A stretch of 64,000 nucleotides of DNA. It comes from Mycolicibacterium boenickei (GTDB lineage: Bacteria > Actinomycetota > Actinomycetes > Mycobacteriales > Mycobacteriaceae). The stretch is from contig NZ_AP022579.1 in the NCBI RefSeq assembly GCF_010731295.1, positions 4,588,001-4,652,000 on the forward strand, written 5' to 3'. The notes beneath the pieces were generated by a model. That model searched no databases. It was not told where the DNA came from and saw only the letters and a list, made by a program, of their open reading frames with translations. Both the position numbers and the translations under genes were made by a program. This document shows, in pieces, positions 8,306 to 19,932 of this stretch (position 1 is its first letter; every line of letters starts with the position of its first letter).

Positions 8306-9917
8306 GCCGAGACCTTACCGTCCGGCGCGTCGACAATGAATCGCGCGCCGTCCGAACGGGTTCCAGAACGATGTGCGTTTCCAGCCCCAAGGCGTCGTCG
8401 ACGATGCGGGTCGCCTCGAGCAATTTTCCGCGATCCAGCAGTGAGCCGACCCGCCGACGCACCGCCCGCAGCTCGTTGGCTCGCGCTGCCACCAATTCGG
8501 GCGACGGGACCAGCCAACGGTCGGCCTCACGAGGTTCGATCTTGAGGATCCCGCCGCCATAGGAGCGGCCGACGATCTCAGCGTGCAGCAGGGTCACCGA
8601 GTTCAGTGCGGCCAATGCCAGCAGGTCGCGCCCCAGTGCCCGGACCTCGTCGCGCAGGTAGACGCCGTGCACCGAGTTGAGGTGATGAGCCTTGGCCCTG
8701 TTGGTGATCAACCGCGGAGTGTCGGCATTCATACACGTCAGCAGCAGGTCAGCCGGATTCACCAGGGGCACCTGATACCAGGGCCGGCGCACCCGGCACT
8801 TGTAGGCCAGATGCACGCCGGCGGCGTGCCCGGCGTCGATGTAGCGCTGCGCGGCAGCCGACGGTTGCCCGGCCGGCCGGAACAGATGGATGGACCGGCC
8901 ATCCTCCCCCAGTCTGGCCAACTGTTCGGCGGTCAGGGTCAGGCCTCGAAGGTGCGCACTACCGGGCGGCGACAACGGCAACAGGTCGGTGCGCCGCAGG
9001 CCCAGTTCGCGCACCCGGTCCGGAGACAACGCGAAGAAGCTGTTGTTTCCCGTCACCATGCCCAGTGTGGTGTCGCCCCAGGTCTCCAGCACGCAGAACT
9101 GCCTGTCGTCGTGCAGCCCATGGAGGGCATCCACCGGTGCGTTTCCGATCAGGCCGCTGACCCATTTGTCAGCCGGATCGCGCGGCGACCAACGCCGTTG
9201 TGCCAGTTCAGATGTCAGTGCAGAGGCGTTGCGGGCGCGGTGGATGACGGCGTGGTCAGACGGCCCGCTGCCATAGCCGTCGGCGAGTAACAGCACCACG
9301 TCCGCCTCGGCCTCGGGGAACACCTGCTCATCGAACATCACCAGCTCGACGCTGGTGAACCGGTCGAACAAGAACTTCCGCACCGCCGCCGCGTAGTTCA
9401 CGCTGAGCAACTCGGCGGGCAAGACGAGGGCCAGCCGGCCACCAGGCTTCAGGAACAACGCCGCGTGCACGGTGAACGCGGCCCAGCTCGAGGCCAGCCC
9501 GGACAGCGTGACGCCCGCCTTGAGTGCGGCGCGACGCGACTGCGCTCGGGTGGCGCCACGGAACTCCTGGTAACGGATGTAGGGCGGGTTGCCGATCACG
9601 GCGGTGTACGCGGCCCGCGGTTCGATCGTGAAGAAGTCGGCGGTTCTGATGCGGGCCGCGCCGCCGGCCGCGGCCGCGCGCCTGCGGGCAGTCGCCGCAC
9701 TCGTCGCGTGAAGTTCCACCCCGTCGACCCTCGGCCGGTCAGTACCCAATTCGACCAGCCGGGTCACCGCCTCGACCACGAACGCGGCCTCCCCGGCCGC
9801 GGGTTCGAAGACCGCATCGTCAGCGGACCGGATCGCCCACCTGGTCAGATAACGCGCGATCTCCGGTGGGGTGAAAAACGCACCGCGCGCTTTGCGTGTC
9901 GCAGCGGTGTCAGTCAC
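8295..9917 (-). CDS. N6-adenine DNA methyltransferase of a type II R-M system
   Basis: A 540-residue TaqI/Eco57I-class gamma methyltransferase. N-terminal RGAFFTPPEIARYL, SAM-binding motif I FEPAAGEAAF (37-46), motif IV NPPY (110-113) and a long C-terminal region probably carrying target recognition. Motif I has FEPAAGEAA where FEPAxGxG is common. The GTG at 9917 is the only plausible start; an ATG just upstream meets a stop after three codons. It precedes and overlaps the nuclease gene, so the host DNA would be protected first. Recognition sequence unknown. Confidence 0.88.
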   Translation of the reverse strand: MTDTAATRKARGAFFTPPEIARYLTRWAIRSADDAVFEPAAGEAAFVVEAVTRLVELGTDRPRVDGVELHATSAATARRRAAAAGGAARIRTADFFTIEPRAAYTAVIGNPPYIRYQEFRGATRAQSRRAALKAGVTLSGLASSWAAFTVHAALFLKPGGRLALVLPAELLSVNYAAAVRKFLFDRFTSVELVMFDEQVFPEAEADVVLLLADGYGSGPSDHAVIHRARNASALTSELAQRRWSPRDPADKWVSGLIGNAPVDALHGLHDDRQFCVLETWGDTTLGMVTGNNSFFALSPDRVRELGLRRTDLLPLSPPGSAHLRGLTLTAEQLARLGEDGRSIHLFRPAGQPSAAAQRYIDAGHAAGVHLAYKCRVRRPWYQVPLVNPADLLLTCMNADTPRLITNRAKAHHLNSVHGVYLRDEVRALGRDLLALAALNSVTLLHAEIVGRSYGGGILKIEPREADRWLVPSPELVAARANELRAVRRRVGSLLDRGKLLEATRIVDDALGLETHIVLEPVRTARDSLSTRRTVRSRRAR

Positions 9918-9982
9918 CCCGTCATTGTTGCCGATAGCACCGACAACTTCGGACTCCGCAACGCGTGGAGACGTCGCCCCGC

Positions 9983-11542
9983 TCAGAACGGCGGTTCGTC
10001 AGGGCCGGGGTCTGGCGGCGGTGGGGGCTGCCAGTCGCGCGGAAGATCTTCGGGTTCATACGGATCGTTGATCCAGGCGCAGAACGGGCTGGTGCTCGGC
10101 CGCGCGCCTTTGAACAGGGTCAGCGTGGCACGCATACGGTTGCGCTCGGTGCGCCGTCGTATTTCTTTGGTGCGAGCCGCCTTGACTCGGCGGGCTTCGG
10201 CATTGAGAGGCCGTAACCGGTTGTTCTTGGCACGGCGCTGCGCGACCCGCGCCGCCCGGGAGGTTGGCATGGACCGACGTGGGCGACGCCGAGGCCGGGC
10301 CTCCGGCGCAAAGATCTCGGTCGCGCCTGGGCAGGTCCGGTAGGTCTGCCCGGTCGGCGCCGTCCAGATCACCGTCCCGTCGGCAAGCTGTTGATCCTGC
10401 CATCCGTCATGGAAAGTTTTCAATCGATGATGTTGACGGCAAAGGCATTTCAAATTCCACGGGACTGTCAGACCGCCGTTTTCGGGGCGCCGATGATCGA
10501 ACGGGATGGTGTGGTCGATGTCGCACTGTTCGGCGGGACGGTCACACCCAGGAAACCGGCACGTGATGTCACGGCAGCGGATCCAGCGCGCCAACGCAGC
10601 TGACGGGTGGTAGCGCAATGCGTCACCCGTGGGCACATCGGGGGCCTGCAGGATCCGCAACGCGGCCTGCTCCGCCAACTCGCGCAGTTTGTCCGCGTCG
10701 ATCACACCGTGCCCCGCGATGTAGGCCGGCTCCCGCCCGCCGAGCAGTGCCGATTGCGGGGCGATCACATTCAGCACGACCCGCACCGGGCTCGGTTCAG
10801 TCGTCTGGGCCTGCGGGCACTCATCCCGACCGCACAGGCACCGCAATGGCAGGCCTTCAGCCAGCGCCTCGACCGCATCCGACCGGCGCTGGGCAAGCGT
10901 GCGCGGGTCCTCTGCACATACTCCCTGCGCCATGTCCGTCAGCCGCTGGTTGAACACGGCGCCGGCCCGCGCGGTGAGTACTCCATCCACCCGTACTGTG
11001 CCGTCGCCTGCGGGACGCACCCGCATGTATCGGCGATGTTCAGCCTGCTCACGTTCGGCGATCGCATCGGGATCCAGTTCGCGCACCAAGGCATCGACGG
11101 CGTTGGATACCCGCTTGCGTGACCACGACGTCCACCCGGCAATCCGCTCAGCCAACGTCGCATCCAACCGAGCCAGGATCGACGAGGTGACGACCAGCTC
11201 GGTGTGAGCGATGATCACCGCCACCGACTCCCAATCGATCTCGCCGCGTCGCAGCACCTGCGCCACCCGTGGCAATCGGTTCGTCAGTGATTCCGCCTGC
11301 GACACGACCTGCGATGCCACCGACGGCGACAGGTGCATGGCCGCACCGACTTCGGCGACGGTGCGGGCAAACCCGGTCAGCAACATGTGGCCGGGATCGT
11401 CATCCTCAATCTCGACTTCGGCGATGCGCCGATTGAGCAGTTCACCGATCATCGCCATCCGCGATGCCATGAGCATGGCTTCTTCCGACACCGAGTCGCT
11501 GATGCACAGCACCAGCTCCCAGGATGCGTCGGGTTCGAACAT
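9983..11542 (-). CDS. DUF222/HNH endonuclease-like protein (13E12 repeat family)
   Basis: A 519-residue member of the family that fills mycobacterial 13E12 repeats. An N-terminal DUF222 region (about residues 20-260) precedes an HNH domain with CRFPGCDRP, CDIDHTIPFDH and CLCRQHHRLK, i.e. a zinc-type HNH with paired cysteines. The tail is Arg/Lys rich then Pro rich. The start at 11542 (MFEPDASWEL) lies inside an SOS box, so expression is probably LexA controlled and leaderless. Biological role unknown; family members are often multicopy. Confidence 0.88.
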   Translation of the reverse strand: MFEPDASWELVLCISDSVSEEAMLMASRMAMIGELLNRRIAEVEIEDDDPGHMLLTGFARTVAEVGAAMHLSPSVASQVVSQAESLTNRLPRVAQVLRRGEIDWESVAVIIAHTELVVTSSILARLDATLAERIAGWTSWSRKRVSNAVDALVRELDPDAIAEREQAEHRRYMRVRPAGDGTVRVDGVLTARAGAVFNQRLTDMAQGVCAEDPRTLAQRRSDAVEALAEGLPLRCLCGRDECPQAQTTEPSPVRVVLNVIAPQSALLGGREPAYIAGHGVIDADKLRELAEQAALRILQAPDVPTGDALRYHPSAALARWIRCRDITCRFPGCDRPAEQCDIDHTIPFDHRRPENGGLTVPWNLKCLCRQHHRLKTFHDGWQDQQLADGTVIWTAPTGQTYRTCPGATEIFAPEARPRRRPRRSMPTSRAARVAQRRAKNNRLRPLNAEARRVKAARTKEIRRRTERNRMRATLTLFKGARPSTSPFCAWINDPYEPEDLPRDWQPPPPPDPGPDEPPF

Positions 11543-11550
11543 ACGTTCTA
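11535..11550. promoter_or_regulatory. Mycobacterial SOS box (LexA site)
   Basis: The sequence TCGAAC-ATAC-GTTCTA matches the mycobacterial LexA consensus TCGAAC-N4-GTTCGA with one mismatch. It covers the start codon of the DUF222/HNH gene on the minus strand (11542-11540). LexA regulation of 13E12 family genes has been reported in M. tuberculosis, which fits this position. Confidence 0.7.
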
Positions 11551-11667
11551 TTATCCACCGAGAATGCCGCCTCCGCAAGCGCTTTGACCAACCGAAATCG
11601 GGCTTGGACACCCAGCCAGTCGGGCTCAAAGGCGGAAGAACACGTCCGCCCGGCCCCGTATGCGGCT

Positions 11668-11679
11668 TAGACTTCCGCC
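11668..11679 (+). promoter_or_regulatory. Leaderless promoter of the cyclase gene
   Basis: TAGACT at 11668-11673 is followed by six bases and then the GTG start at 11680, placing the expected transcription start on the start codon. No Shine-Dalgarno is present. Confidence 0.5.
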
Positions 11680-12990
11680 GTGTTCTCGGAGACGCGCTAC
11701 GCGCTGAACGGGGACTTGCGCGTCGCCTATCGTGCGTCGAGTGAGGGTCCTCGCGACTTCGTGAGCGTCCCGAACTGGTTCACTTGCTGCGAAATCGTGC
11801 CGGAGCTACCGTCCATGCAGGGGTGGGTCGAAGCGATCACGTCGTTGGGTCGGCTCATTTTCTTCGACCAGCCGGGAACGGGAGCCTCCGATCCTGTCAC
11901 GGCGGGCGCCATGCCGAGCTTGGAGCAATGGGCCGACAGCATCAGTGCGGTTCTCGACGATCTCGGCAGTAGTGAGGCGGTCCTCCTCGCGGTCGGAATC
12001 GGGTTCGCGCCTGCGGCGCTGTTCGCCGCGACGCGTCCGTCGCGCACCACCGCACTGGTCGTGCTCGGCGGCTACGCAGATGCAGGCGACACCCTACTGG
12101 GGCAAGACGAATCCCAAGCTTCGATGGCCCACTTCTGGGGCAGCGGGAAGCTTCAACATCTGATGAATCCGGACATGCCGTGGAACGAGGAGATCCGGGC
12201 TACGTGGGCTCGAATGGAACGTCTGGCAGCCAGCCCTGCAGACCGTGACCTCATGATGCCGCTCATGACGGAACTGGATGTGCGGGCGGTCCTTCCGACA
12301 ATCCGCGTGCCAACGTTGGTACTCCACAATGCCGAGAACGCGCTCATTCCGCCCGCGAAGGGCAGATACATCGCCGAGCACATACCTGACGCGAAATACG
12401 TTGAGGTGCCAGGCCGCAACTGGTACCACCAAGTTGAACCGGGATGGCGTGCTTCCTTCCAGGAGATCGCGGAGTTCCTCACGGGACACCAGGCCGAGGT
12501 CTCCGATGATCGGGTTCTCGCCACCGTCCTGTTCACCGACATCGTGGACTCGACGCGCCGCGCCGCCGAGATCGGCGACCGGGACTGGCACGCATTGCTC
12601 GATGCGCACGACGCCGTCGTCCGGGCACAACTCAATCGTTTCCGAGGCCGCGAGGTCAACACATCGGGCGACGGGTTCCTGGCAATGTTCGACGGCCCTC
12701 AGCGCGCAATCCGCTGCGCCATGGCGATCCGCGACGCGGTGCAGGCCATCGGCATCGAGGTGCGCGCCGGGTTGCACACCGGCGAGTGCGAGGTTCGTGG
12801 CGAGAACATCGGCGGGATCGCCGTGCACATCGGCGCGCGCGTAAGCGCGCTGGCACGGGCCAATGAGGTTCTGGTATCCAGCACGCTGCGCGACCTGGTG
12901 ATCGGGTCAGGGCTTGAATTCGAGGTCCGCGGCGCTCACGAACTCAAAGGTGTGCCCGGCAAGTGGTATCTCTTCGCCGTCGCACCGTAA
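11680..12990 (+). CDS. Alpha/beta-hydrolase-like / class III nucleotidyl cyclase fusion
   Basis: A 436-residue fusion. Residues 1-270 resemble an alpha/beta hydrolase (FFDQPGTGASDP, cap, VPTLVLHNAEN), but the nucleophile elbow is VGIGF, with I107 where Ser is expected, so hydrolysis is unlikely. Residues 280-436 are a class III cyclase: metal aspartates D287 (FTDIVDST) and D331 (SGDGF) and R387 are present. The usual substrate-specifying Lys is N327 and the transition-state Asn is H383. It may make cAMP poorly, use another substrate, or act as a sensor. It ends nine bases from hisI. Confidence 0.85.
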   Translation: MFSETRYALNGDLRVAYRASSEGPRDFVSVPNWFTCCEIVPELPSMQGWVEAITSLGRLIFFDQPGTGASDPVTAGAMPSLEQWADSISAVLDDLGSSEAVLLAVGIGFAPAALFAATRPSRTTALVVLGGYADAGDTLLGQDESQASMAHFWGSGKLQHLMNPDMPWNEEIRATWARMERLAASPADRDLMMPLMTELDVRAVLPTIRVPTLVLHNAENALIPPAKGRYIAEHIPDAKYVEVPGRNWYHQVEPGWRASFQEIAEFLTGHQAEVSDDRVLATVLFTDIVDSTRRAAEIGDRDWHALLDAHDAVVRAQLNRFRGREVNTSGDGFLAMFDGPQRAIRCAMAIRDAVQAIGIEVRAGLHTGECEVRGENIGGIAVHIGARVSALARANEVLVSSTLRDLVIGSGLEFEVRGAHELKGVPGKWYLFAVAP

Positions 12991-12999
12991 GCGGAGGCG

Positions 13000-13344
13000 T
13001 CAGCCGTCGGACAGCAGCACGTCCGCGTCAAAGCAGGTGTGCGCGCCGGTGTGACAGGCTGCTCCGACCTGATCGACCTCGAGCAACACCGTGTCGCCGT
13101 CGCAGTCCAGGCGGACCGAGTGCACGTACTGCGTGTGCCCCGACGTCAGGCCCTTGACCCACTGCTCACCGCGGGACCGCGAAAAGTAGGTTGCCTCACG
13201 GGTTTCCAGGGTGCGGGCCAGCGCGTCGTCATCCATCCAGGCGACCATCAGCACCTGACCGGTGGACCGCTCCTGCGCCACGGCGCTGAACAGCCCGTCG
13301 GCGTTGCGCTTCAGGCGTTTGGCGATGTCGGGATCGAGACTCAT
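13000..13344 (-). CDS. hisI: Phosphoribosyl-AMP cyclohydrolase
   Basis: HisI opens the adenine ring of PR-AMP in histidine synthesis. The 114-residue protein has QVLMVAWMD near residue 30, [17 protein letters not shown] with Mg/Zn-binding Asp residues and the C-terminal CHTGAHTCF zinc cysteines. It is a stand-alone HisI without the HisE domain, as in mycobacteria. The ATG at 13344 was chosen over the in-frame codon at 13368 by homologue length. It is the last gene of the his operon, 28 bases after hisF. Confidence 0.95.
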   Translation of the reverse strand: MSLDPDIAKRLKRNADGLFSAVAQERSTGQVLMVAWMDDDALARTLETREATYFSRSRGEQWVKGLTSGHTQYVHSVRLDCDGDTVLLEVDQVGAACHTGAHTCFDADVLLSDG

Positions 13345-13372
13345 CGTGCACCTCGGCTCTTCGCGCAAGCGC

Positions 13373-14158
13373 TCATCGGACCGTGATCCCTTCCGCCGCC
13401 ATCGCTGCCTTGACCTGGCCGATGGTCATCTCCCCGAAGTGGAAGACACTGGCGGCCAGCACCGCATCCGCGCCCGCCTGCACGGCAGGAGCGAAATCGG
13501 CCACCGCACCGGCGCCGCCGCTGGCGATCACCGGGACATGCACCGCGGCGCGGACCGCGCGCAGCATCGGCAGGTCGAAGCCGGCCTTCGTGCCGTCGCG
13601 GTCCATCGAATTCAGCAGGATCTCGCCGACCCCGAGCTCGGCGCCCCGCGCGGCCCACTCGATCGCGTCGATTCCGGTGCCTCGACGCCCACCGTGGGTC
13701 GTCACTTCCCACCCCGAAGCGGTGGGCTGCTCGCCGGCAGGCACGGTGCGCGCGTCGACGCTGAGCACGATGCACTGCGAACCGAACTGGCGGGCCATCT
13801 CGGCCAGCAGCTCGGGCCGCGCGATCGCGGCGGTGTTCACCGAAACCTTGTCGGCGCCGGCGCGAAGCAGCACGTCGACATCCTCGACCGCGCGCACGCC
13901 GCCGCCGACGGTCAGTGGGATGAACACCTGCTCGGCGGTGCGCTTGACCACCTCGAGCATGGTGGCCCGGCCCGACGAGGACGCGGTGACGTCGAGGAAG
14001 GTCAGCTCATCGGCGCCCTCGGCGTCATAGACGGCCGCCAATTCGACGGGATCGCCCGCGTCGCGCAGGTTCTCGAAGTTGACGCCCTTGACCACCCGGC
14101 CGGCGTCCACGTCGAGGCACGGGATGACCCTCGTCGCGACATCACTGATGGTGCTCAC
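13373..14158 (-). CDS. hisF: Imidazole glycerol phosphate synthase, cyclase subunit
   Basis: HisF works with HisH to turn PRFAR and ammonia into IGP and AICAR. The 261-residue TIM barrel shows [16 protein letters not shown] with the catalytic Asp near residue 15, [16 protein letters not shown] (second catalytic Asp) and [15 protein letters not shown] at 14158 overlaps the impA stop by four bases (GTGA). Confidence 0.96.
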   Translation of the reverse strand: MSTISDVATRVIPCLDVDAGRVVKGVNFENLRDAGDPVELAAVYDAEGADELTFLDVTASSSGRATMLEVVKRTAEQVFIPLTVGGGVRAVEDVDVLLRAGADKVSVNTAAIARPELLAEMARQFGSQCIVLSVDARTVPAGEQPTASGWEVTTHGGRRGTGIDAIEWAARGAELGVGEILLNSMDRDGTKAGFDLPMLRAVRAAVHVPVIASGGAGAVADFAPAVQAGADAVLAASVFHFGEMTIGQVKAAMAAEGITVR

Positions 14159-14976
14159 AGGTAGTCCTCCGGATTGCCAGCGGATTTCACGATTTCCAGC
14201 ATGCGTTCGTGCACGCCGGGCGCGGCGGCCAGCGCCGACTTCGACTCGGCCGTCCACGGATCGCCTGCCAGGTCGGTCACGATGCCGCCGGCAGCCCGGA
14301 CCAGCGCGACCCCGGCGGCGTGATCCCAGATGTGGTGTCCGAAACTGATGGCCCCGCCCAGGATTCCGGCCGCGACATAGGCCAGGTCCACCCCGGTGGC
14401 GCCGTGCATCCGAACCCGCGAGCACACCCGGCTGAGGTTGGACAGCACCTCGACCCGGTAGCGGCCGGGGAACCGGCCGCGAGAGTCGATGTTGAAGGTC
14501 TGGATACCGACGATCGAATCGGTCAGCGTCGGCGAACCCAGCGGTGGCAGCGCGGTGCCGTTGTCCCGCACCGGTCCTCCCGCGAGCGCCGAGTAGCGCT
14601 GGCCGGTGAACGGCAGCCAGGTCAGCCCTGCCACCGGCTCGCCGTCGGCCAGCAGCCCGAGCAGAATGGCCGCCATCGGAGAGCCTGCCGCGTAGTTGAA
14701 CGTGCCGTCGATCGGGTCGAGCACCCACACCAGCGGGGAATCGATGGGCTCACCGCCGAATTCCTCGCCATGGACCCCGATCCCGGTGGCCTCGGTCAGC
14801 GCCCGCACCACCTGCCGCTCGATCGCGAGATCGACCTCGGTGGCGAAGTCGTTGCCCTGCTTGCTCACCGCGGAATCGGCACGATGGCCGGCGATGAACG
14901 GCACCGATGCCGCATCAAGGATCTCGGTCGCCGCGTCTACCAGCGCGGCCAACTTCGACGGGTCCAGGGCAGCCAC
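14155..14976 (-). CDS. impA: Inositol-monophosphatase family phosphatase in the his operon
   Basis: A 273-residue Mg-dependent phosphatase with GEEFGGE, the metal motif DPIDGTFNY and WDHAAG. M. tuberculosis has the same gene (impA) between hisA and hisF. The family includes inositol-1-phosphatases and, in some actinobacteria, the histidinol-phosphate phosphatase HisN. The HisB encoded here is the monofunctional dehydratase, so this operon has no other phosphatase. Which substrate is used cannot be read from sequence. GTG start at 14976, five bases from the hisA stop. Confidence 0.88.
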   Translation of the reverse strand: MAALDPSKLAALVDAATEILDAASVPFIAGHRADSAVSKQGNDFATEVDLAIERQVVRALTEATGIGVHGEEFGGEPIDSPLVWVLDPIDGTFNYAAGSPMAAILLGLLADGEPVAGLTWLPFTGQRYSALAGGPVRDNGTALPPLGSPTLTDSIVGIQTFNIDSRGRFPGRYRVEVLSNLSRVCSRVRMHGATGVDLAYVAAGILGGAISFGHHIWDHAAGVALVRAAGGIVTDLAGDPWTAESKSALAAAPGVHERMLEIVKSAGNPEDYL

Positions 14977-14981
14977 CCCGC

Positions 14982-15716
14982 TTATCCGCTGACCGCGGCC
15001 AGGGCCTGCGGCAAGGTGAATCGTTCGGCGTAGAGCGCCTTCCCGACGATCGCTCCTTCGACACCGTGGCCGGTGAGGGTCGCGATCGCCCGGAGGTCGT
15101 CAAGGCTGGACACGCCGCCCGAGGCGATCACGGGAGCCTCGGTGCGGTCGGCGACAGACGCCAGCAGTTCCAGGTTGGGGCCGGTCAGGGTGCCGTCCTT
15201 GGTGACGTCGGTGACGACGTAGCGCGAGCACCCTTCGCGGTCAAGGCGATCCAGTACCTCCCACAGGTCACCGCCGTCGGTTTCCCAGCCGCGACCGCGC
15301 AGTCGCCAGCTGTCGTTCTCGAACTGCACGTCCAGCCCGACGGCCACCCGATCGCCGTACTCGGCGATGGCGCGGCGGCACCACTCGGGGCTCTCCAGCG
15401 CCGCGGTACCGATGTTCACCCGCGCGCAGCCGGTGTCCATGGCGGCTTTCAGCGAGTCGTCATCGCGGATGCCGCCGGACAGTTCGACTTTCACGTCGAG
15501 CTTGCCGACCAGATCGGCCAGCAGCTCGCGGTTGCTGCCGCGACCGAAGGCCGCGTCCAGGTCCACCAGGTGGATCCACTCGGCGCCGTCACGCTGCCAG
15601 GCCTCGGCGGCCTCCAGTGCCGAACCGTAGTCGGTCTCACTGCCTGCCTTGCCCTGCACGAGACGCACCGCTTTGCCGTCCACCACGTCGACAGCCGGCA
15701 ACAGAATCAAACTCAC
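14982..15716 (-). CDS. priA: Phosphoribosyl isomerase A, bifunctional HisA/TrpF
   Basis: A 244-residue TIM barrel that isomerises ProFAR for histidine synthesis. In actinobacteria the same enzyme (PriA) also isomerises PRA for tryptophan, replacing TrpF. Visible motifs are [18 protein letters not shown] with catalytic Asp11, [23 protein letters not shown] with the second catalytic Asp and IASGGVSS. No trpF is seen beside trpE, trpC or trpB in this window. GTG start at 15716 overlaps the hisH stop by four bases. Confidence 0.94.
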   Translation of the reverse strand: MSLILLPAVDVVDGKAVRLVQGKAGSETDYGSALEAAEAWQRDGAEWIHLVDLDAAFGRGSNRELLADLVGKLDVKVELSGGIRDDDSLKAAMDTGCARVNIGTAALESPEWCRRAIAEYGDRVAVGLDVQFENDSWRLRGRGWETDGGDLWEVLDRLDREGCSRYVVTDVTKDGTLTGPNLELLASVADRTEAPVIASGGVSSLDDLRAIATLTGHGVEGAIVGKALYAERFTLPQALAAVSG

Positions 15717-16326
15717 AGTCCCTCAACCCAATTCGCGAGAAGCGTCGCACCGGCGTCGCCGCTCTTCTCCGGATGAAATTGCGTGGCCGACAGCGCGCCG
15801 TCTTCGACGGCGGCGATGAACGGCACGTGATGCGTCGCCCAGGTCACCAGTGCGTCCGGATTACCGGACCACTCCTGCGCGGCGTAAGAGTGCACGAAAT
15901 AAAAGCGCGTCGTGGCGTCGAGTCCCTTGAACAAGGTGCTGCCGGCTGCGGCGTCGACGACGTTCCAGCCCATGTGCGGAATCACCGGGGCGTCCAGTCG
16001 GGTCACCGAGCCGGGCCACTGCCCGCAACCGGTGGACTCCGTGCCGAACTCCACCCCGCGGGCGAACAGAATCTGCATACCCACGCAGACACCCAGCACC
16101 GGACGACCATGCTGCAGGCGGTCGGCGATGATCTTCTCGCCGCCGATCGCCCGGAGCCCGGTCATGCAGGCTTCAAATGCACCGACACCGGGCACCACTA
16201 GGCCGTCAGCTGCCGCGGCTGCGCCCGGATCGGCGGTGACCTCGACGTCGGCACCGACGCGCTCCAGCGCGCGCTGAGCCGAGCGCAGATTGCCCGATCC
16301 GTAATCGAGAACGACGACTTTCTTTG

Positions 16327-16330
<4 letters not shown>
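15713..16330 (-). CDS. hisH: Imidazole glycerol phosphate synthase, glutaminase subunit
   Basis: HisH releases ammonia from glutamine and channels it to HisF. The 205-residue class I amidotransferase has the oxyanion region VPGVGAF, nucleophile Cys in GVCVGMQ and the His/Glu pair in FHPEKSG. GTG start at 16330 overlaps the hisB stop by four bases (GTGA), continuing the strict overlap pattern of this operon. Confidence 0.96.
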
Positions 16331-19400
<3,070 letters not shown>

Positions 19401-19500
19401 TCAATTGTCCCTGATCAGTCCAGTTGATAAAAATCCGTCACCCCCTGGCCCCGCCACCGCGCGCCGTAGGGTGGTTCCAGCCTGCCGAATGGAGCCTCAG

Positions 19501-19911
19501 ATGTCCGCGAAAGACCACCCGAACAATGCCCCCGGCGTACCGATGCTGGTGCCGCCCGCGCTGGAGCGGTTCCAGATCAAATACATCAACCCGCTGGTGA
19601 AACCATTTTCCAAGCGCTTGCCGGGGTTCACCGTGATCAAGCATCGAGGCCGCACCTCCGGTACGCCGTACGAGACGATCGTCACCAGCTACCGCAAGGG
19701 CAATGTGTTCGCGGTGACGCTCCTGCACGGCAAGACCAACTGGGTGAAGAACGTGATCGCGGCGGGCGGGGCCGACGTGCACCTGTTCCGCGACGACATC
19801 AAGATCACCAATCCGCGGGTGCTGCCTGCGGGCACCGACGATCCGTCGCTCCCCCGGATCCCGCGGAATGCCGCCCGCCGGATGGGCGTCTTCGTCGCAG
19901 ATATCGTTTGA
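19501..19911 (+). CDS. Ddn-like deazaflavin (F420)-dependent nitroreductase family protein
   Basis: A 136-residue member of the DUF385/Ddn family, split beta-barrel oxidoreductases that use F420 in mycobacteria. The family signature VIKHRGRTSGTPYETIV sits at about residues 45-61 and LLHGKTNWVKNVIAAGG follows; R-x-S-G and K-x-NW-xKN residues line the cofactor site in relatives. ATG at 19501 follows GGAG with six bases between. Substrate unknown. It is divergent from hisD and 21 bases from the LysE gene. Confidence 0.85.
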   Translation: MSAKDHPNNAPGVPMLVPPALERFQIKYINPLVKPFSKRLPGFTVIKHRGRTSGTPYETIVTSYRKGNVFAVTLLHGKTNWVKNVIAAGGADVHLFRDDIKITNPRVLPAGTDDPSLPRIPRNAARRMGVFVADIV

Positions 19912-19932
19912 CACGGGCGCCAGACTGCATAC

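Noticed and set aside
7310..9917. Assignment of the R-M pair to BREX or to the XamI family
   Set aside because: No other BREX genes are present and the methylase is short; the nuclease does not match what I remember of XamI, so the family is left open.
9983..11542. Prophage or attachment site in the 13E12-type gene
   Set aside because: 13E12 repeats host phiRv1 in M. tuberculosis, but no integrase, phage gene or duplicated core was seen here.
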